64,000 nucleotides of DNA from Cotesia glomerata. Taxonomy: Eukaryota; Arthropoda; Insecta; Hymenoptera; Braconidae. The stretch lies in assembly GCF_020080835.1 (NCBI RefSeq), contig NC_058167.1, forward strand, positions 7,782,957 through 7,846,956, written 5' to 3'. The position numbers and the translations under genes were made by a program. Of the stretch, positions 59,332 to 64,000 are shown piece by piece. Positions within the stretch are counted from its first letter, which is position 1; each line of letters starts with the position of its first letter. Below the pieces are notes generated by a model. It was not told where the DNA came from and searched no databases. It worked only from the letters and a program-made list of their open reading frames with translations.

Positions 59332-60164
59332 CAACTTCCCGCTAATTCCATACTTAGGCGCTTAAAATTGCACAAATGACGTTTTTGAGCTCTTCGAGCT
59401 CAAAAATACAATTTATGAGTTATTTTGAGCTCTCAGAGCTCAAAGAGATTGCTTTCCTATGCTTTTGAGCTCTTCGAGCTCAAAAGTCTGATAGAGATTT
59501 GATAAGACACTATTTTTATAATTTTTAAACCGCAATAACTTTTGAATGAATAAACCGATTTTCACGCGGTTGGCAGCATTCGACGCAGTTTTTTAAGCCT
59601 CACAAAGAATCTCATTTTGAATTGATCGCGCTATAAATTTCAGAGTTATTTCGAAAAAACACTTTTTTTGGTTTTCTTTCGTTCACGATATCTCTCGAAC
59701 GAATCAACCGATTTTGACCGGACTGGTGGTGATCGAGGTGTTTTTTGAGGTTAAGAGCTGATTAGTTTTTGGAATCGATCGGTAAAGCCGTTTAAAAGTT
59801 ACTGAAAAAAAACCACATTTGAAAAAATTTTTTTTTTCGGTTTTTTGATGATTTCTCGAAATCTATTAATCTGAATCGGTCCAAATAGTTTTCAAAATCT
59901 AAGTTTGGTCAAGTCCTTTCAAATGACACCAACCGCGATGAAATCGGTCAAGCCGTTCGAAAGATAAGCGGTTCACATACTTTCACACACACACACACAC
60001 ACCCACACACACACACATAGTGACACCCTCGCGGGAATAGTCAGGGAAGCTTCCTAGGACCTCAAAACGTCGAGATCTGATGAAAACTCGATTTTCGAAA
60101 AACGGGGTAAAACCAATAACTTCCCGATTTTTGAAAATTTTCAATTTTTTTAGCGGGAAGTTAA
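59332..60164. mobile_element. Family E repeat, short copy
   Basis: ACTTCCCGCTAATTCCATAC to TTTAGCGGGAAGTTAA. Gives the uninterrupted version of the junction used by the TTAA transposon at 37948. Contains a (AC)n array at 59988-60018. Confidence 0.75.
59988..60018. repeat. (AC)n microsatellite
   Basis: About fifteen AC units, with one interruption, inside the family E repeat. Confidence 0.95.
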
Positions 60165-60455
60165 AAATTAACTTGATTCAAGAGAAAAATTCTTGAACCA
60201 AGAAAATAATTTTGAAGAGGGTGATTGTCTTGAATCAAGACGAAAAATTCTTGCATCAAGTAAAATTTCCTTAAATCAAGAAAAATTTATTAGTTCAATA
60301 ATTTTTCTACTCAAATCAAGAAGATTAAGTTCTTCAAAATTATATACTTGATTCAAGAACATTTTTTTTTCTGTGTACCTTCATATAGAAATAAAATTTT
60401 TTAAAATAGCTCAAATTTTAGGCCGCTAGACCATCGGGTCTCTTTAAATCATTTT

Positions 60456-62807
60456 TTTGAAGAGATTTTTTAATTTATTGATATGAAAGTTAATTTACAT
60501 ATACATTAAAAAAAAAAATTAATTTTATTCAAGAGAAAAAATTTTGAACATCCTTTTGAATTTCTTGAACTAAAAATTATTTTTCATTTAAAAATTATTA
60601 AAAATAAAAAAATGAGATCCAGATGCTGATTAAATGCCCGGAATGACGAGACCGTGAGGTGCAGGTTAATCCTGGTAGGGAGAGCGAGCCATTATGTAAA
60701 ATCGACTATAAACTACATACACATGTACCTGTCGTTTGTGTACACGCCGCTGGCAAATATACCATACAGCATATAGATATAGTCCTGAAAATAGCCTGAC
60801 TCTGCTACCGTACCCCAACCCTCTTGACTGGTAACCGCACGCTATAACTATAACTATATCTCTCGTGCGGCTTCGTGATTCGCGAGCACGTTTATTGCGA
60901 GCGTGGATTTAAATGCGTGACAATTTATGCTGCTTATCCGACAGTCATAATGCAAACTAACGACTCAATCACTCGGTGGAATCCAAAAAAGTATTAAATA
61001 TCATGGTTTTATTTTACTCGGCGATTCGCAATCATCGAGCTTGTCTCCAATTTTTATATTGTTTAATAAATTTAATGGAATTTTTTGTTTGCCGTCTAAT
61101 ATTATATGGACGCACTAAAAATGTCCAATACAATTAAGTTAACAGCGCAATAAAGTAAAGCTACCGAATTTGGTAGTCTGGTATTAAACTCCGTAGTATA
61201 GTACAGACTGGGTAGACAGTGTAGTAGTTTTCTTTTTGTAAGTTTCCAATGTAGTTTAGTCCTTCGGGACTCCTGGAAATATTGTTGTCGTGATGTCGTA
61301 CAGTTTGTACAATATAACCCCCGGCAGCTACGATCATTTTACTCTGTAGTTTATTTATTTTAGAGAATTTTATTTATCTAATGATTATTTTTGTAAAAAA
61401 TCCCATTTTGTTCTTTTACTGCAAAATTAAATAGCTGTGGAATTAAATTTTAAAGAAAAGTTAAGAATAATTTGATAAAAATATAATTTTTATGATTATT
61501 TTTTAAAATAAAATCATTTAATAAATATTTATTTAGACATTTTTTATAATTTCATAAATTTAATAGATGAAAAAAATTCCAATCCATTTTTGAATAAATA
61601 AATTTATTTAAATTGAAAGTCAATTTTATTATTATCATTATAAAAATTTATAATTAATGCAAAAAATGAACAGACTGTTTGTAAAGTTAAAAAACAAGAC
61701 AACTCTCGAGTCTATCCAAAGTTTAATACGTGAATTAGCCTGAAAAAAGTATAAGTTTATTCGAGATAATTTCAAGTTGGTGGTAGTAATTTAATACCTG
61801 ACGAAGAACAATAGATCCTGGATGAATCGAGTTGAAAATGTAGAGGAGAGCAGCGCAGAAGTACCAAGAAGAGGAGGAGGAGGAAGTAAAGCCGAGTATA
61901 AAGTTTGTAACGCGACAAGATTGATGAGATCCCCGGATCACTTATTCTGGGGATTAATTTTAACCCATGGCCCTTTAATTCGGTCTCGCGCATCAATCTT
62001 ACCAAGAACTATAGTCGCACCGGTCCCGTTCCCAAGCTTTTGAGTGTCTTGGTCGTTGTTGAAAGCATTTTAACGCAAGATAACCCGCGATACTTCAACA
62101 CTTTGGCGTCGAGGGTCGTCGGGTTCTCTAAAGCCGACCGCGATCAATGAGTTTATCAAAACTAATCGGTGCTGTTCATTAATCGCTAAACCACACCATC
62201 ACTCTTTATTTATTAACATTTATATTTAATGTAGCCTTATTGTGAGTCGCTCAAAGGGATCTCGATTCAATTCAACCGCTAATGGATCCCGGCTGATAAT
62301 CATTTATTCTGTTTACCGTTTCTTAGTTTGCTAAGAATCGCCGAGTCATTTACCGAAAATGGGAACTGAGAGCTTTTACATGTTTTTAAAATTTTTAAAA
62401 ATAAAATCGCGCTTTAATGACGGGGTCTGAAGAGGAGATCAATCATAAAAATCTAAAAAAAATTTTTTTGTCAACAGAATGAAGACTGATTGCCAGATAT
62501 CGGAAGAAAATAAATGTATAAGAAAGATAAACTATTGGTATTACTTCTTTTCGATTTTTATTTCTTGCTTTCGAGAGTTGATGAGACAATATTTATCTAA
62601 GGGTGGATTATTTTTTATCGAACTTGATATTGAACAGTTTCAATTCTATTGTCCACAAAATAATTAGAAATTTTATTAAAAATAAAGCTAGTTGCTATCA
62701 AGAATAGTAAATATTTTATTTATTTATTTTTTTATTGATCTTAACGAGTAACACTCAACGAAAGCCGCAGTAAATAGTGATTCCAAGTCTTGAAAAGAAC
62801 ATTACTA
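60456..62807. other. Right-hand gene-less stretch
   Basis: Probably further intron or upstream sequence of the dipeptidyl peptidase gene. 60640-60960 and 61800-62300 are less AT-rich but show no recognisable DPP exon, RNA gene or repeat end. Confidence 0.45.
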
Positions 62808-63567
62808 CACGGAAAAAAGTAAACTGTAATAAATAACAGTCGATTTATAATAAGTAATAATCAACTGCTAAAAATTACCATTTCAAACAGTAAAATCGTG
62901 ATTTTATTATTCACTTTATAATATTTACCATTTAAACGTTACAATTTATTCTTTACATGGAAGAAAATATTATTTCAAACAGTAATATTCGCTATGTAAA
63001 TGTCTAAAATGTTTAAGTATAATAATTAACAATTCAGACTTTGATATTTATCATTTCGTACCTAAAAAATGATCTTATGATATGTAAAAAGTATAAAATA
63101 AAGTTAGTAAATTTCTAATACAAGCAACGTCAATATTTACAAAGTAAAATGGTAAATTTTAAACGCAACGTTAAAAATCAAACTGTAATTATTGACTTGC
63201 TTGGACTGATAAAATGTATATTTTAAAAGTATAATTTTTACTGTTTCAAATGTTAAATTCTCCCAGAGTGAGGCCCCCTTCTCTTTCATCTGAGTTCCCC
63301 TTCTTCTCATAATATAAACTATATATTGAAATGGCAATTTTTACTGTTTGAAACTGTAATTTTTTAAGATGAAAGAGTCGTTATTTACTATAGTGACAGC
63401 TACTAATCACTTATTTTGGATATTAAATTATAAATTGTGGCTTTTATACTTTCTACATTAAGTTTTGTAATATTTATATTTTTGCCACCCCGATGTCCGC
63501 TTTACTGTTTGAAACTATAAAAATTAACCGGAATCCGAGTGAATATTACAGTTTACTTTTTTCCGTG
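62808..63567. mobile_element. CACGG MITE family B, copy 2
   Basis: 760-bp copy, CACGGAAAAAAGTAAACTGT to ACTTTTTTCCGTG, with TA on both sides (62806-62807 and 63568-63569), in opposite orientation to 44678-45403. The two copies are closely similar, including the short frame around GASLWENLTFETVKIIL. Confidence 0.9.
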
Positions 63568-63569
63568 TA

Positions 63570-64000
63570 ATTGTTTAAAGCTCTAAAAGGAGTACCGAGT
63601 AAGGAGTGTTGTTTGTTGGCTGGCTGCTTGTTAGGTTAATTATGTAACTAAATAATGAGAGTGCCTGGGCGAGGAAGCGAGAGATAAGAATGTTTTTTCC
63701 AAGTTGTTTGATATAAAATACCACTGTAGCGAGTTTGCAAGTGTGGTTTATCCTTTGCATTCACAAAGAGTCATTGGGAAAACAATCATGAGTATCACCA
63801 TCAGCATCGCAGAGGGAGAAATTTCCACGGATCTCTGATGCTGGTGAATAAAATTCAACAAACGCTCCCCAGAATTGTTACGACAGTTTCCGCGAAATTC
63901 GCTAATTGCTCTGACACAAAGACACTCATTATTATAATAATAATGACAATCGCGATGCTTCTAATGCTATTATCAATAACAATGATACCCCGTGAGAAAA
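63570..64000. other. Right edge, nothing recognised
   Basis: No exon, RNA gene or repeat end seen in the last 430 bases. Confidence 0.5.

Larger units (their letters stand above)
59286..60375. mobile_element. CACAG-ended element, family C-like
   Basis: Starts CACTGAAAAAAAAATTAGG and ends TTTTTTTTTCTGTG, flanked by TA (59284-59285 and 60376-60377). The right part (60165-60375) has the TTCTTG/TCAAGA words of family C. It contains the family E repeat 59332-60164 and sits in the right arm of element F. Confidence 0.6.
55747..60455. mobile_element. Family F element hosting a nested transposon stack
   Basis: Inverted ends: 55747-55840 (TTTAAAGGGACC..GGTGGTCTAGTGGTCC..TATATGAAGGTAATGAC) and 60378-60455 plus 59215-59285. 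The right arm is split at GGTA by a CACAG-ended element. The left arm gives the intact site. Inside lie two family E repeats and an LTR. No transposase recognised. Confidence 0.65.

Noticed and set aside
1..64000. CRISPR arrays, prokaryotic operons, polydnavirus or other viral genes
   Set aside because: None seen; direct repeats present are microsatellites or transposons, and no viral protein is recognisable.

Overview
Organism and character. The window is a very AT-rich eukaryotic sequence: coding exons with GT-AG introns, long homopolymer runs, microsatellites and many short DNA transposons. The protein families and compact intron-exon style fit an insect, most likely a parasitoid wasp or other hymenopteran. 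That assignment is my inference from style and protein similarity; no species marker is present. No CRISPR array, operon or prokaryotic signal was seen, and no viral gene was recognised.

Genes, left to right. (1) 5' part of an alpha-methylacyl-CoA racemase gene (201-711, minus, runs off the left edge). (2) and (3) Two fatty acid transport protein (FATP/SLC27) genes in head-to-tail tandem (2877-8829 and 13053-17338, both minus). Several internal exons have identical lengths, so they are an old tandem duplication. (4) A cytosolic-type M16 zinc metallopeptidase of the C05D11.1/YOL098C group (26571-33009, minus), reconstructed in nine exons to 1029 residues. (5) and (6) Two tandem CIA30-domain genes (33641-34649 and 35118-36681, minus); only the upstream copy has a signal peptide. 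(7) RNA polymerase I subunit RPA12/POLR1H (36970-37783, plus), sharing a 288-bp divergent promoter with two CACGTG boxes. (8) The last six exons of a dipeptidyl peptidase IV-type S9B serine protease (44161-55611, minus), whose 5' part lies beyond the right edge or in exons I could not find.

Mobile DNA. The genes are separated and interrupted by nested non-autonomous transposons. They include TTAA-target elements (3490-4218; 37952-41524, which carries a broken Mutator/Kolobok-like transposase between long inverted arms), a family with Helitron-type ends (three copies, two in direct tandem inside the peptidase gene), TA-target MITEs beginning CACGG or CACAG, a 3.4-kb foldback element (18965-22318), LINE 3' ends, a 1.77-kb solo-LTR candidate with a TSD (56245-58010), and tRNA- and 5S-like fragments. 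Several insertions can be proved against an empty site elsewhere in the same window.

Most notable. A compact hammerhead-ribozyme-like motif lies inside a short inverted-repeat element in an intron of the downstream CIA30 gene (34476-34516). Its design resembles the minimal type I ribozymes of Penelope-like elements. The lipid genes (AMACR and two FATPs) lie side by side and could act in the same fatty-acid uptake, activation and peroxisomal oxidation pathway. The other genes are functionally unrelated neighbours.
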